A DNA stretch of 60,187 bases from a bacterium (GTDB lineage: Bacteria > Desulfobacterota > JAPLJL01). Position numbers and translations under genes: made by a program. The notes under the pieces are model-generated. The model saw only the letters and a program-made list of their open reading frames with translations, made no database searches and was not told the DNA's origin. The stretch lies in assembly GCA_028713675.1 (NCBI GenBank), contig JAQTNV010000019.1, forward strand, positions 1 to 60,187, given 5' to 3'. Positions 12,501 through 20,457 of the stretch are shown in pieces (positions within the stretch are counted from its first letter, which is position 1; each line of letters opens with the position of its first letter).

Positions 12501-15500
12501 CGGGGAAGAGGTTCATACCTACCATACCGATCCGCGCAGTGTCGATACGGATGGTGATGGGCTCTCCGATAGCGACGAAGTGAATATATCCGGGACGGAT
12601 CCCCTTCTCCTGGATACCGACGGGGACGGCCTGAAAGACAGTTTCGAATCCAGTCATGGGACCAATCCCCTTCTCCCGGACACCGACGGGGACGGCTACA
12701 GCGACCGGCTCGAGGTGCACAACGGTTCCGATCCGAACCTGCCTGCCTCCACCCCCGTTCTGATCAAGGAGATCGAACCCAACGAGGACAGCCTAACCTG
12801 CACTCCGATCGGTTTCCCCGGCCCGATCACCACGGCCGCGGGGGTGATCAATCCGGATAATGATGAGGATGTTTACTGCTTGGATGTCACCGCTCCCGTT
12901 ACCCTGGTTTTTGACATTGACGCGGCCGAGCTGGGCTCGTCTCTGGATTCGAGAATGTATTTGGCTGCCGGAAGCATGCTTGCCTATGACGATAACTCCC
13001 CCGATCCGGATACCGATTGGTCCGGGAATGATTCCCACTTCACCTACACCTTCTCCGACCCGGCTACCTACTATATCGTGGTCTGGAGCACGGGCAATGT
13101 GGGCGGGCCAAGCGAGTGGTATTACATGAGAATCAAGGACATCACCGACACCGATGGGGACGGCCTGACCGACTGGGAGGAGATCCATGTCCGCGGGACC
13201 TTGCCTAATAATCCCGATACCGATGGCGACGGTATCATCGACGGAGCAGAGATTGCCCATGGCACCGACCCCCTGGATCCGGGGAGCCCTGCTTCTTCGG
13301 ATGTGGACGGCGACGGCTATGCCAACGCGTCGGACTGCGATCCCTTTGATCCATACCTGAACCCGGGCCGGGTGGAGATCTGCGGGAACGAGGTGGATGA
13401 GAACTGCAGCGGGACGCTGAACGACGGTTGCGCGGAGACGGGCGGGATCACCCTGGCCGGGGATTACATCACCCTCGGCATCAATCAGGATAATTCCCTG
13501 ATCGACCAGAATTCCTGGATCGGCTTGCGTTACGATCCCGACGGTTCCGGCCCCAGGGACCGGAGCCAAGACTGGATCGTCCCGGGACCGTCGCTGGAAT
13601 CCTGGACCTTGAGTTTCAACGGTTCCGGTGGCACCGCTTTCTATACCAACTCCGCCCCATATGACGAAACCGACATTCCCATGTCACTCGTGGACCGGAG
13701 CTCGGGGACTATCCGGAAAGCCGTGGGAGCGGGGATGGCCGCCGACGGGCTGATCGTCACGCAAGTGGCCGAATTCAGAAGGAGCGATAAATATATTAAC
13801 TTTAATATCAAAATCGAAAATACCGGGGAAAACCCGGTGACCGGCGTCAAGTATCTCCGGAATGTCGACCCCAACATGGACGCCTGGTCATTTGACTGGT
13901 ATGCCACTTATAATGATGTGCTCCTCCCTGCCTATAAACTGGTCGTGGGAGAGGGCCCGATGTCGGGATACACCCTGGGACTGGGTTCTTACGATCCCCG
14001 GGTGGTGGTTTCGGCGGAAGGGTGGTTCCAAAACGATCCGGACGAGATCCTCGATTCACCCGAGGATCCCGACGGGTATCGTGACAATATCACCATCAAT
14101 CTTGCGGCCGACCTCGGCACCCTCAACCCGGGAGAATCCACTACCCTGGCTTTCTTCTACGTGCTGGGGGATTCGCCGGCAAACGTTCAGGAAATTTATG
14201 AGAATCTCCGGGACAGCGACGGCGACGGGATGTCCGATGCTTGGGAAACCGCGCACGGGCTCAATCCCGGTGATCCCTCCGACGCCGGCCTGGACCCCGA
14301 TACGGACGGGCTTACCAACCTGGAGGAATTCCGGCTCGGCGCTGATCCCGGCATTCCGGATACCGATGGCGACGGGCTTGGGGACGGAGACGAGGTCAAT
14401 ACCTATTCCACCGATCCTGCCATGGCGGATACCGACGGGGACGGCCTTTCGGATCCGGATGAGATCCTGACCTGGCATACCGATCCGACGGATCCCAACG
14501 ACCCCGACCCGACTGATACCGACTCGGACGGGCTTTCCGACTGGGCGGAAGCAACCATCTTTAGCACCAATCCTGACAGTTCGGATACAGACGGGGACGG
14601 TATTTCGGATGGGGATGAGGTCCTGGTCTGGCATACCAATCCGAACAATGATTATGATCCCAATCCCGACCTGGATACCGACGGGGACGGGCTTCCCGAC
14701 TGGTGGGAGACGAACGTCTACGGGACCAACCCAATTAACGCTGATACCGACGGAGACGGGCTTGAGGACGGTTATGAAATCAATGTTTCCGGCACTAATC
14801 CGGCGGATCCGGACAGCGATCATGACGGTTACTGGGACCGGCTCGAGGTGATGGTTTCTGGCACCGATCCCAACCGGATCGACGATGAGGATGGCGATCT
14901 CCTCTCCGATTGGGATGAATACTGGATCTACGGGTCCAATTATGGTTACCATGACAGCGACGATGATGGCATCTCCGACGGGCAGGAAGTGTCCTCGGGA
15001 ACCGATCCCTTGGATTGGAACAGCAAGCCGGAAGAGTCCTGCGAGGAATATGTCTCCCTTTATGACGCGAATGGATATCGGTTTGATCTTTACTATGGGG
15101 ACAATGTTTCCAGTGGAACCCATGACGCCTATAACGGCGGGTATATTTTAAACGTAAATGGGAATGAGTTCTCGTCGGAGTGTCATGTCCTGGAAGCCCA
15201 GGGCCGGGAGGTGGCCTACGAACCGATGAGCGTATATGCCGGCGGCAACGCCTACGTCGAGGTGTCCCGGAAGATTTTCGTGCCTGCTGATGACGGGTTC
15301 GCCCGTTTCCTGGAGATCCTGCGTAATAATTATGATTATTCGATCAATGTGGATGTGGGGATTTACAGTTATCTCGGGTCCGATGACCGGACCATGACTG
15401 TCGCCACCTCGAGCGGGGACCAGGATTTCAACGAAGAAGACCGGTGGCTCGTTACCGATGATGACTCCTACGACGGCGGACGCGAGCCGTCCCTGGCCCA

Positions 15501-17853
15501 TGTCTTCGCGGGACCGGGCGGGCGGATCGGCCCCGATTGGGCCGGATATGCCGACGGGCCTGTGCCTGACTACGAGTGGAACAATCTGACCATCGGGCCT
15601 TATCAGACGGTAATCATCATGCATTTTGCCGCGCAGAATTATTACCGGCAGGATTCGGTCAATCAGGCCCTGGAGCTTGAGTCCCTGGGCGGAAGCGCCC
15701 TCCGGAACATGCTGACCCTGGAGCGCGCCAGCGTGATCAACTGGAACGTGCCGATCGATTCCGACAGTGACGGCCTCGGCGACTGGGAAGAGGAGAGACT
15801 GGGAGCCAATCCTCCGCTCCAGGATACCGACGGTGACGGCTTGTCGGACTGGATGGAAATCAATATCTACCGGACCGATCCCAATAAGGCCGACATGGAC
15901 GGCGACGGTCTCACCGACGGAGAGGAGCTCCACGTCTACGGCACCGCTCCAGACAGACCCGATTCGGACGGCGATGGCCTCTCGGATAGGGAAGAGCGCG
16001 ATCACCTTACCGACCCGTGGAGCATCGATACCGATGAGGACGGTTACTCGGACAACGCGGAGGTGATCGCCGGGACGAATCCGCGCGATGAAGGCTCGGC
16101 CCCCGCGCAAGAGTTCTGGGAGAATTTCGACGAGGGCGGCGCGATCGGCTGGAGCTGGAACGGGCTCTGGTATATGGATGGGGACGCGGCCAATTACCGG
16201 AGGGACGGCAGCGAGCCCTACGACTACAATACCGGAACGATCAATTCCGGGAGCCTGATTTCCCCCGAGTTCACCGTGCCCATTACGGCCCCGGTGCTTT
16301 CCTTCATGTCACAGGAAGATACCGAATGCAACGGAGTCCCGGAATGCAAATATGATGTCCGTCAGGTGTATATCTCCAGCAATGGAGGGTTGGATTGGGA
16401 TCTTCTCTGGCAGAGCGACAATTACAATTGGGGTTGGACCTACGAAGTGGCGGTGAGCCTGGCCGGGTATGAGGGCCAGAACGCGATTATCAGGTTTTTC
16501 TTCAACACGGTAGACGCCAACAACAATAATTACGCGGGATGGCAGATTGACTGGGTCTCCGTCTTGAAAGGGCCCCTGCCCTGGGCAAAATCCTTCGGTG
16601 GACCCGACTATGATGAAGCCTGGTCGGTTCAGCAGACCTCCGACCGAGGATACCTGGTGGCGGGTTATACGGATTCATCCGGATTGGGCTCCGATGATGT
16701 GTGGGTAATGAAGCTATATTCGGATGGAACGGTGGCCTGGCAAAAGGCTTACGGTGGGGCAGGGGGCGAATGGGCGGATTCTGCTCAGCAGACTTCCGAT
16801 GGCGGGTATGTTGTGGCAGGTGCTACTAATTCCTTTGGCTCGGGAAATTCTGATTTATGGGTATTGAAACTGGATGAGGACGGGACGGTGGCCTGGCAGA
16901 AGACTTACGGGGGAACCAACGCCGACGAAACCTATTCGATCCAGCAGACCTCAGATGGGGGATACATCGCGGCCGGTTATTCTTACTCTTTCGGAGCCAG
17001 CGACGGAAATATATGGGTGCTGAAGCTGGACGCGGACGGGGAAGTAACCTGGCAGAAGATATATGGGGGAACCAACGAGGATATGGCCTATTTCGTTCAG
17101 CAGACTTCCGACGGGGGATACATCGTGGCAGGATATACCTACTCTTTCGCGGCGAGCAACACCGCCATGTGGGTGTTGAAACTGGACACAGATGGGACGG
17201 TAACTTGGCAAAAGACATATGAAGTAGGCGATGACAATTGGGCTTATTCTGTTCAGCAGACCTCCGACGGGGGATACATCGTGGCGGGATATACTAACAA
17301 CTGGGCTATGTCCACCGCCGATTTTTGGGTGCTGAAGCTGGACGCGGACGGGGCGGTGGTCTGGGAGAAGACCTACGGCGGAACCAAGTACGATTTTGCC
17401 TATGCCGTTCGGCAGACTTCCGATGGAGGATATGTTGTGGCAGGTCAGACTTACTCTTTCGGAGAGGGTAATTCTGATGTGTGGGTATTGAAGCTGGACG
17501 CGGACGGGGCGGTGGACTGGGAGAAGGCTTACGGCGGAGCCGACCGCGATCTTGCCTATTCAATTCAGCAGACTGCCGGAGGGGGATACGTTGTGGCAGG
17601 CTATACCGAGTCCTTCGGGGCGGGCAGCTATGAAAGCTGGGTATTGACGCTCAGCCCGGATGGGGACATCACCTTCATTCCCGCCAGCGGCGCCGGCATG
17701 GTGAATACATCCGCGACGGTAACGGATACATCCGCCACGGTAACAAACACTTCTGTCGTTGGCGTTGATTCAGGCGCGGTGGTGACTGACAATAGTTATT
17801 TTATTGTGGATCCCGAACCGACGATTACGACCCAGGCTCCGTACCAGCCGTGA
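3520..17853 (+). CDS. Giant mosaic surface protein (4,777 aa): FnIII, TSP3, PPC, propeller
   Basis: The start is supported by AGAGGTG six bases upstream. The N-terminus looks like a signal peptide ending LLLLAQC; Gln before Cys29 makes the lipobox imperfect. Residues about 150-1180 hold cadherin/Ig-like modules (YEFQVS...YYWRARASDG) and four fibronectin-III-like domains. From about 1183 to 4190 there are dozens of thrombospondin-3/calcium-type DxDxDG repeats, interrupted by two MopE-like metal-binding motifs (about 1307-1347 and 3261-3304: DKDGDGFAVNVDCDD, CGNxxDENCSG), a lamin-tail-like domain (about 1812-1970), three pre-peptidase C-terminal domains (about 2147, 2453 and 3080), a ThuA/DUF4350-like domain (about 2767-2980) and three related unnamed beta domains (about 1361, 3310 and 3840). 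A jelly-roll-like domain (about 4197-4350) precedes a seven-repeat propeller (about 4356-4717). The protein is probably exported, calcium-stabilised and surface exposed. Function unknown; no protease or sortase signature seen. Confidence 0.85.
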   Translation: MVSRPSQGRMEKCFGLGMIAAGLLLLAQCGEVPKVGEGHNYPPLPPSLNSPFDGSDAATAQPALTVNNGADPEEAALTYTFEIYSDQGLTHLVANSGSVPETANVTSWTVTQVLTEEQWYFWRSRSNDGNKDSQWMPAVSFRVNAVNSAPGAPGYPALADGTEVNGQTVRLEIGPASDPDGKTLFYEFQVDTALDFSSANSLTSGSQPDPFWLTPALSDNTVWYWRARALDNFGAALAPSGFSFAPGAQYLEGPWSGVYSFFVNTANDPPSAPALSQPPDGGNVSSLTLAAGNAADPDRDALTYEFQVSSTSDFATVLSQRSGLPQEDGGVTSWTISQVLPNGLYYWRCRASDGMAASSWAGPRSFRFTLAQNNSPAAPVLSAPVQGSFLANLTPALAIQNATDSEGDTLTYEFQVSATTGFSTLAASAGGLAAGSGTTGWTISPALFDGTVYYWRARASDGKSSGAWSEVWSFTTDTNGVPSALTPAPTVTAGNGEVNLAWTYAKPADFKNFVIMRSLTPGTGYTEIAATAAASYRDIGLTNGTTYFYVITVVDKLGRQSGNSPEVAAQPKNANTAPGAPASQTPAAGVYLSTLTPALMVQNAVDPEGDALTYEFQVSLNVNFSPLAASATGIAPGSGSTAWTVAPALADGTVYYWRARVNDGSLNGPWSEVRSFTTDTNGVPAALTLAPTATAGDTKVDLSWSYAPPADFGLFKIYISSTSGGPYTWLSDTTGNNFQSTGLTNGATYYYVITAVDKLGRQSGNSPQASAQPKKANTAPGAPTSQTPAAGAYPNTLTGPLVVVNASDPEGDTLTYEFQVSLNVNFSPLVASLAGVTAGATKTSWAVSPVLTDGTVYYWRARAYDGALNGPWSEVRSFTTDTNGVPEALTLALTATAGDQKVNLSWTYTQPSDFDHYKVYRGLASGGPYTWLSDTNANSYQDGGLTNGTPYYYVIQVVDHLGRTSGNSPQAQAKPNSAPGTPTNSAPALGAYLDMLNTPSPLNPPLEVENASDPEGDALTYEFQVSEDINFPDPVTIIAIGVAEGILTTSWEVRPHLADGINYYWRARASDGLLNGPWSEVWLFTTDVNGIPATPAAPIASPGNNLVNLSWTYSRPADFGQFKISRSETSGGPYLWIADTTGNSFKDTGLTNGTMYFYVIAAADQLGRKSANSPEASAQPGNLDTDGDEMPDSWENAHGLNPNDPADAALDADSDGLNNLEEYQHSTDPQDADSDDDGLNDGPEVNTYLTNPLDSDTDNDGLRDGEEVAPYNTDPTKPDTDGDGDNDGAEVLCGSDPNDPLSVCVIEDKDGDGFAVNVDCDDNNPYINPGRAEICGNPEDENCSGKCSETAICGGSGMVLQGDYLTIGINQSNSLVNGNWDIGFRFDPDGQGPLTYDYDWLTANWGMDVDGWSLEYEAEHEEGDWFLFHNGRERNAPFPGEKVDVVMSLENRSRGRENLVIGAGRAGDLIVTQMVSYPQDVSYVIFTVTIENPGPVTATAVRYLRQVNPDIDDEQSTFNDVIATGLITARGEETGQVLALGSWEPGAVASAFEGDEGYPGWILEEPWDPDGDYDDLLLGLMFDLGDIQPRESRTFNYYYLAGTSVARVQRTFNSLENDWDGDGISNSDEIANTPPTDPRKADSDADGLNDSAEIFGSGTNPGNYDTDGDGIPDGEEARMGRDPLDPSDPPSADTDGDGIPDWKEWVSGSNPNNPDMDGDGLNDGAEMNQYCTDPRNPDTDGDGLSDGFEVNTSGSNPADPDTDWDGLPDGDEVNTYGTDPADPDTDNDGSTDWTEVRLGTDPQDPDSHPAPIPRIKINEVGTYDYHWVEFFNPETYTVRLTHWVLRWSAGNFGSGEVRLPPVVMPPGSYIGMDAGCNNDDESWYYFCEDINWCDMGSQPGSVALLNDAGVGVDFVRWGGDAQEPPPGTSWTESGPISFPCRDEDLSLQRRPGADTDSDADWYVARETAGWINDSLDSDDDDIPDYYEVNDYHTDPYNRDTDGDLINDYYELFESGTDPLDPFSPDPTDSDGDGISDFAESNYYGTDPENPDSDGDGLNDYEEIFIYGTNPWSSDEDGDGLSDGEEVLLYHTSPWDWDTDEDGLGDYAEIFDSHTNPNKPDTDGDNHGDLLEIQLGSDPNDPGSIPAGIPESEPNNTAASCDPVGPISPEAMVYGISNGAYDYDFYCIPVTVRTLNFDIEAEEFGAWIDSEIFLYDRDGNTILAENDDDPDPDTDYYDMDAHLTYSFPVTGTYYLAVWDDDGNSGASHYWYYLRIRDFTDSDGDGLTDQEETLVYFTNPLNADSDGDGMRDGDEICYDGDCRSYTPGSDPDPNDPDSDNDGLSDGEEWHMYGSNPTNPDTDGDGLSDGDEGNTYGSSPSNPDTDGDGLNDYQEVVTYGSNPNSVDTDGDGLNDYQEVITYGTDPADSDSDDDGYSDWQEINSGSDPNSLGSKPSLIFEEESNNSRAECNWLEFPDPVTAVFGVISPSEDSDYYCLAVTMPVVIGFDSDAAEFGSALNPYLELYDADGQSLAWNDQAPDPDTQWSLRDAHLTYSFAETGTYYIRINDVNWSGGSAYWYYLRVSNATDSDNDGLTDWKEAEWETGRHNWDTDGDLVSDGDEVRVYHTDPLDPNDPDSTDTDGDGISNFAESNVYGTNPGLSDSDGDGLEDYDEIFTYETDPSDSDSDGDGLSDGEEVLTWHTDPNNTNDPSPVDTDEDGLPDWWETNIYGTNPGSADTDGDGLPDGDEVNIYGTNPGDSDSDDDGLDDDEEVALAQCRKVAVFQDAYPWNESANFTILNNQGIPYTVFGSSDFGVVDLSGFNKVLVPSDQPQNFLTLLSSHRAWLENWISAGGNFEFHGCDDGYQGGIWNGLTMPTGLQKDNYWVVSSVNIEIPAHPLMNGVVEEVINNWGIRPAYGYLTAFGNTPQAVVTVAGLGFPVVAEYTYGTGNVVATQMPVEVAYAWGYGDGEALLGNFIGYCGRTANPLNPDTDGDGLEDGEEVHTYHTDPRSVDTDGDGLSDSDEVNISGTDPLLLDTDGDGLKDSFESSHGTNPLLPDTDGDGYSDRLEVHNGSDPNLPASTPVLIKEIEPNEDSLTCTPIGFPGPITTAAGVINPDNDEDVYCLDVTAPVTLVFDIDAAELGSSLDSRMYLAAGSMLAYDDNSPDPDTDWSGNDSHFTYTFSDPATYYIVVWSTGNVGGPSEWYYMRIKDITDTDGDGLTDWEEIHVRGTLPNNPDTDGDGIIDGAEIAHGTDPLDPGSPASSDVDGDGYANASDCDPFDPYLNPGRVEICGNEVDENCSGTLNDGCAETGGITLAGDYITLGINQDNSLIDQNSWIGLRYDPDGSGPRDRSQDWIVPGPSLESWTLSFNGSGGTAFYTNSAPYDETDIPMSLVDRSSGTIRKAVGAGMAADGLIVTQVAEFRRSDKYINFNIKIENTGENPVTGVKYLRNVDPNMDAWSFDWYATYNDVLLPAYKLVVGEGPMSGYTLGLGSYDPRVVVSAEGWFQNDPDEILDSPEDPDGYRDNITINLAADLGTLNPGESTTLAFFYVLGDSPANVQEIYENLRDSDGDGMSDAWETAHGLNPGDPSDAGLDPDTDGLTNLEEFRLGADPGIPDTDGDGLGDGDEVNTYSTDPAMADTDGDGLSDPDEILTWHTDPTDPNDPDPTDTDSDGLSDWAEATIFSTNPDSSDTDGDGISDGDEVLVWHTNPNNDYDPNPDLDTDGDGLPDWWETNVYGTNPINADTDGDGLEDGYEINVSGTNPADPDSDHDGYWDRLEVMVSGTDPNRIDDEDGDLLSDWDEYWIYGSNYGYHDSDDDGISDGQEVSSGTDPLDWNSKPEESCEEYVSLYDANGYRFDLYYGDNVSSGTHDAYNGGYILNVNGNEFSSECHVLEAQGREVAYEPMSVYAGGNAYVEVSRKIFVPADDGFARFLEILRNNYDYSINVDVGIYSYLGSDDRTMTVATSSGDQDFNEEDRWLVTDDDSYDGGREPSLAHVFAGPGGRIGPDWAGYADGPVPDYEWNNLTIGPYQTVIIMHFAAQNYYRQDSVNQALELESLGGSALRNMLTLERASVINWNVPIDSDSDGLGDWEEERLGANPPLQDTDGDGLSDWMEINIYRTDPNKADMDGDGLTDGEELHVYGTAPDRPDSDGDGLSDREERDHLTDPWSIDTDEDGYSDNAEVIAGTNPRDEGSAPAQEFWENFDEGGAIGWSWNGLWYMDGDAANYRRDGSEPYDYNTGTINSGSLISPEFTVPITAPVLSFMSQEDTECNGVPECKYDVRQVYISSNGGLDWDLLWQSDNYNWGWTYEVAVSLAGYEGQNAIIRFFFNTVDANNNNYAGWQIDWVSVLKGPLPWAKSFGGPDYDEAWSVQQTSDRGYLVAGYTDSSGLGSDDVWVMKLYSDGTVAWQKAYGGAGGEWADSAQQTSDGGYVVAGATNSFGSGNSDLWVLKLDEDGTVAWQKTYGGTNADETYSIQQTSDGGYIAAGYSYSFGASDGNIWVLKLDADGEVTWQKIYGGTNEDMAYFVQQTSDGGYIVAGYTYSFAASNTAMWVLKLDTDGTVTWQKTYEVGDDNWAYSVQQTSDGGYIVAGYTNNWAMSTADFWVLKLDADGAVVWEKTYGGTKYDFAYAVRQTSDGGYVVAGQTYSFGEGNSDVWVLKLDADGAVDWEKAYGGADRDLAYSIQQTAGGGYVVAGYTESFGAGSYESWVLTLSPDGDITFIPASGAGMVNTSATVTDTSATVTNTSVVGVDSGAVVTDNSYFIVDPEPTITTQAPYQP
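4637..7063 (+). repeat. Four tandem ~600-bp units inside the giant gene
   Basis: Units begin near 4637, 5241, 5848 and 6446, each about 200 codons: one YEFQVS/YYWRARASDG module plus one fibronectin-III-like domain ending LGRxSGNSPxA. Units 2 and 3 share long identical DNA stretches (around 5361-5400 and 5967-6006), which indicates recent duplication rather than only protein-level conservation. Confidence 0.8.
16588..17679 (+). repeat. Seven 156-bp repeats encoding a propeller
   Basis: Seven consecutive 52-residue units follow the pattern KTYGG...QQTSDGGYIVAGYT...WVLKLDADGTVTWQ. Seven blades fit a closed beta-propeller. Blade 5 lacks the GG after KTY, and blade 7 is the most diverged. Confidence 0.85.
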
Positions 17854-17931
17854 TATAAGTTGATTGCAACGATCACTGGTATTTTCGGCTTGAGTCGGTG
17901 ATGGTTTCAGGGGCGTCTAAGAGGAGGAAAA

Positions 17932-19149
17932 ATGAGATACCCGGAAGATGAACTGGTGGTGAAGGCCCCGGAAGGGGAAAAAATAGTCCTTTTGATTTTT
18001 GACGGGCTGGGTGACATCCCCCATCCCGATTTCGGGGGGAAGACCCCGCTGGAAGCGGCCAAGACCCCGAACCTCGACGCCCTGGCCCGGGATGGGGCCC
18101 TGGGGAGGATCATCCCGGTGGCCATCGGGATCACCCCCGGGAGCGGCCCCGCCCACCTGGGGCTTTTCGGCTACGATCCCCTCGAGCTCGAGATCGGGCG
18201 CGGGGTGCTGGAGGCCCTCGGGATCGGTGTGGCGCTGAACGCCCAGAGCCTCTCGGCCCGGGCCAACTTCGCCACCATGGACGCCAAAGGCATCATCACC
18301 GACCGGCGGGCCGGCCGGATCGCCACGGAAAAGACCATCGGCATCTGTAAAAAGCTCCAGGAAAACATCGGGACCTTCGAGGGCGTGAAGGTGGAGATCC
18401 ATCCCGCCAAGGAGCACCGCTTCGTGGTGGTTTTCCGGGGCGAGGGGCTGGCGGACGGGCTATCCGACGCCGACCCCCACCGGGAGGGGAGCCCGCTTCC
18501 CGAGGTCCGGGCCACGAAGGCCGGGGCGGAGAAGGCCGCCCGGGTGATCAACGCCTTTTTGAAAAAAGGCCAGGAGATCCTGAAAAACGATTCCCCGGCC
18601 AACGCCATTCTTCTGCGCGGGCTGGCCACCCCGCCGACGATCCCGCTTTTCCCCGAGCGCTTCAAGGTAAAATCCGGAGCCATTGCCATTTACCCGATGT
18701 ACAAGGGCCTGGCCCGCCTGGTGGGGATGGATATCCTGAAGGTCAATGGAGAGCATTACGAAGACGAGTTCAAGACTTATATCGAAAATTACGATAAGTA
18801 CGATTACTTCTTCATCCATATTAAGGGCACCGATTCAGCGGGTGAGGACGGCGATTTCGCCCGGAAGGTCAAGGTGATCGAGGAAGTGGACCGGATCCTC
18901 CCGATCCTCACGGCGAAAATGCCGGCGGTCCTGGCGGTCACGGGCGACCATTCCACCCCGGCCCTGCTCAAATCGCACAGCTGGCACCCGGTTCCGCTCC
19001 TCATCTGCTCGAAATGCGTGAGCCGGGATTCGACCAAGCGCCTGACCGAGCTGGAAGCCGTGAACGGGACCCTGGGCATGTTTCCCTCCCGCGACCTGAT
19101 GAAGATCCTGCTCTCGAACGCCAAGAGGATGGATAAATACGGAGCGTAA
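17932..19149 (+). CDS. apgM: 2,3-bisphosphoglycerate-independent phosphoglycerate mutase, archaeal type
   Basis: 405 residues, the usual length for ApgM. It interconverts 3- and 2-phosphoglycerate in glycolysis and gluconeogenesis in the cytoplasm. Alkaline-phosphatase-superfamily metal and active-site motifs are present: LIFDGLGD near residue 20, the serine loop GSGPAHLGLFGYDP near 65, HIKGTDSAGEDGD near 300, and VTGDHSTP followed by HSWHPVP near 340. A strong Shine-Dalgarno GAGGAGG precedes the ATG. A rho-independent terminator follows at 19213-19240. It appears monocistronic. Confidence 0.95.
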   Translation: MRYPEDELVVKAPEGEKIVLLIFDGLGDIPHPDFGGKTPLEAAKTPNLDALARDGALGRIIPVAIGITPGSGPAHLGLFGYDPLELEIGRGVLEALGIGVALNAQSLSARANFATMDAKGIITDRRAGRIATEKTIGICKKLQENIGTFEGVKVEIHPAKEHRFVVVFRGEGLADGLSDADPHREGSPLPEVRATKAGAEKAARVINAFLKKGQEILKNDSPANAILLRGLATPPTIPLFPERFKVKSGAIAIYPMYKGLARLVGMDILKVNGEHYEDEFKTYIENYDKYDYFFIHIKGTDSAGEDGDFARKVKVIEEVDRILPILTAKMPAVLAVTGDHSTPALLKSHSWHPVPLLICSKCVSRDSTKRLTELEAVNGTLGMFPSRDLMKILLSNAKRMDKYGA

Positions 19150-19212
19150 AATCAGTAGCCGGTAGCAGGTAGCCGGTAACCGGTTATAAAAAAGGATTAA
19201 AGGGGAAAGTAG

Positions 19213-19240
19213 GGGCGGCTGAAGGGCCGCCCTTTTATTT
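19213..19240 (+). terminator. Rho-independent terminator of apgM
   Basis: A 7-bp stem GGGCGGC / GCCGCCC with a 6-nt loop is followed by TTTTATTT on the plus strand, 63 bp after the apgM stop. Confidence 0.85.
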
Positions 19241-19242
19241 GT

Positions 19243-19279
19243 AAAAAAAACCGGGCGCGGCTGGCCGCGCCCCGGTTTT
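19243..19279 (-). terminator. Rho-independent terminator of the leftward lipoprotein gene
   Basis: Read leftward, a GC-rich stem (CCGGGGCGCGGC / GCCGCGCCCGG, one bulged G) is followed by eight T. It lies 36 bp after the stop of the gene ending at 19315, back to back with the apgM terminator, as expected between convergent genes. Confidence 0.85.
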
Positions 19280-19314
19280 GAATGCCTTCGGGCAGATGGT
19301 TCTGAAAAAGCCCC

Positions 19315-20457
19315 TTACCCTTCAGTCCCTTCCGGGACGTTGTCATACATGCCCGGTTCCGTGTCTTCGGGCTCACCCGGGCCGAGCTTTTTATCGCCGT
19401 CCCGGTCTTTACCGCAGAAAGCCGAGCGGTGGAAGCGGTCACGGAAGGTGACGCGCAGCAGACTGTCGGCAATGATGAAATTGTACGTGCCGTTGGCGTC
19501 CACCGTGCAGGTCAGCGCCGCTTCGCAGGCGCCGCCATCATAGAAGCCAAGCAGGTCCAGGTGGGTGACCCATTTTTCGACGTTGAATTCCAGTACCACA
19601 GTGTTGATGGTGTCGGGAGTGATCTCCAGGCCGGTGAGCAGCTTGAGGCGGTAAGTTTTTTCGTTATCATCGGCGAAAAGGATGCGGAATGGGATTACTG
19701 TCGTTCCGGAGGTAAAAGTGCCTTCGAGGATGAGGGAACTGCCGATAATCGGGTTGGCCGCGTCCAGCCCGAGCGACGCGGCGTTTTCGGCTGTCACTTC
19801 CCCGAGACGGAAGAGGATGGTGTTGTAGGTGCCGGCGGGAATGGCCGTGGTGGTGAATTCCGGATAGGCTCGGCCGGCCAGCAGATCGACATAATACGGC
19901 CCGGTCAGCTTAGGTTTGGCGTTTTCATTGTCCAGCTCCGTATCAATGTCGTTATTGCCGCCGCTGTTTTCGCCGAGTTCCAGCTCGGAATCACATTCGC
20001 CCTCATTTCTGTTTCCGCCCAAAAGATTGACGTCATTATTGCCGGGATCGGTGCGTTCGTCGGGATCGGTGAAAGGTGCGGGATAATCGCTCATTTCCGC
20101 GGCGCGCACCCCGCAGGTGTTGCCTTCACCGTAACCCATGTGTTCGCGGTTCCAGTGCCGGCAGGGTTTTTTATTCTTACCATGTTTTTTCCACCGGAGC
20201 TCCTGGCCGGGAGACATAATGAAGCGGATATCCTCCATTACGATGCCGGCGGCGGTGATGGTGGTGCCGTCGGCCAGAACCAGCGGTTCGGACATCGGCG
20301 AGAACGGGGCGGGCGCGGCAGTTGTGTTCCCGGCCGCGGAGACGACCATTTCCAATCCGCCATAAGCGAGAGACGCCTGGGATTGGCTGCTTCCGCCCGA
20401 GCAGGCGGCCAGGATCGACAGGGTCAGCAGAACAGTGCCGATTAACAGTTTTTTCAT
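19315..20457 (-). CDS. Lipoprotein of unknown function, weakly DUF4382-like
   Basis: 380 residues. The N-terminus MKKLLIGTVLLTLSILAAC is a clean lipoprotein signal, with Cys19 the predicted lipidated residue. AAGGAG lies at a good distance before the ATG. The middle is acidic and Asn-rich (about residues 130-165); the part around 170-300 (YYVDLLAGRAYPEF, IPAGTYNTILFRLGEV) resembles DUF4382-like extracellular beta domains. The C-terminus has a DRDGDKKLGPGE calcium-type loop. No enzyme motif is visible. It is transcribed alone, divergently from the carotenoid-type membrane gene. Confidence 0.75.
   Translation of the reverse strand: MKKLLIGTVLLTLSILAACSGGSSQSQASLAYGGLEMVVSAAGNTTAAPAPFSPMSEPLVLADGTTITAAGIVMEDIRFIMSPGQELRWKKHGKNKKPCRHWNREHMGYGEGNTCGVRAAEMSDYPAPFTDPDERTDPGNNDVNLLGGNRNEGECDSELELGENSGGNNDIDTELDNENAKPKLTGPYYVDLLAGRAYPEFTTTAIPAGTYNTILFRLGEVTAENAASLGLDAANPIIGSSLILEGTFTSGTTVIPFRILFADDNEKTYRLKLLTGLEITPDTINTVVLEFNVEKWVTHLDLLGFYDGGACEAALTCTVDANGTYNFIIADSLLRVTFRDRFHRSAFCGKDRDGDKKLGPGEPEDTEPGMYDNVPEGTEG

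Noticed and set aside
7069..16090. Regular short repeats suggestive of a CRISPR array
   Set aside because: The repeats are codons for DxDGDG calcium loops in an open coding frame, with no spacers of constant length.
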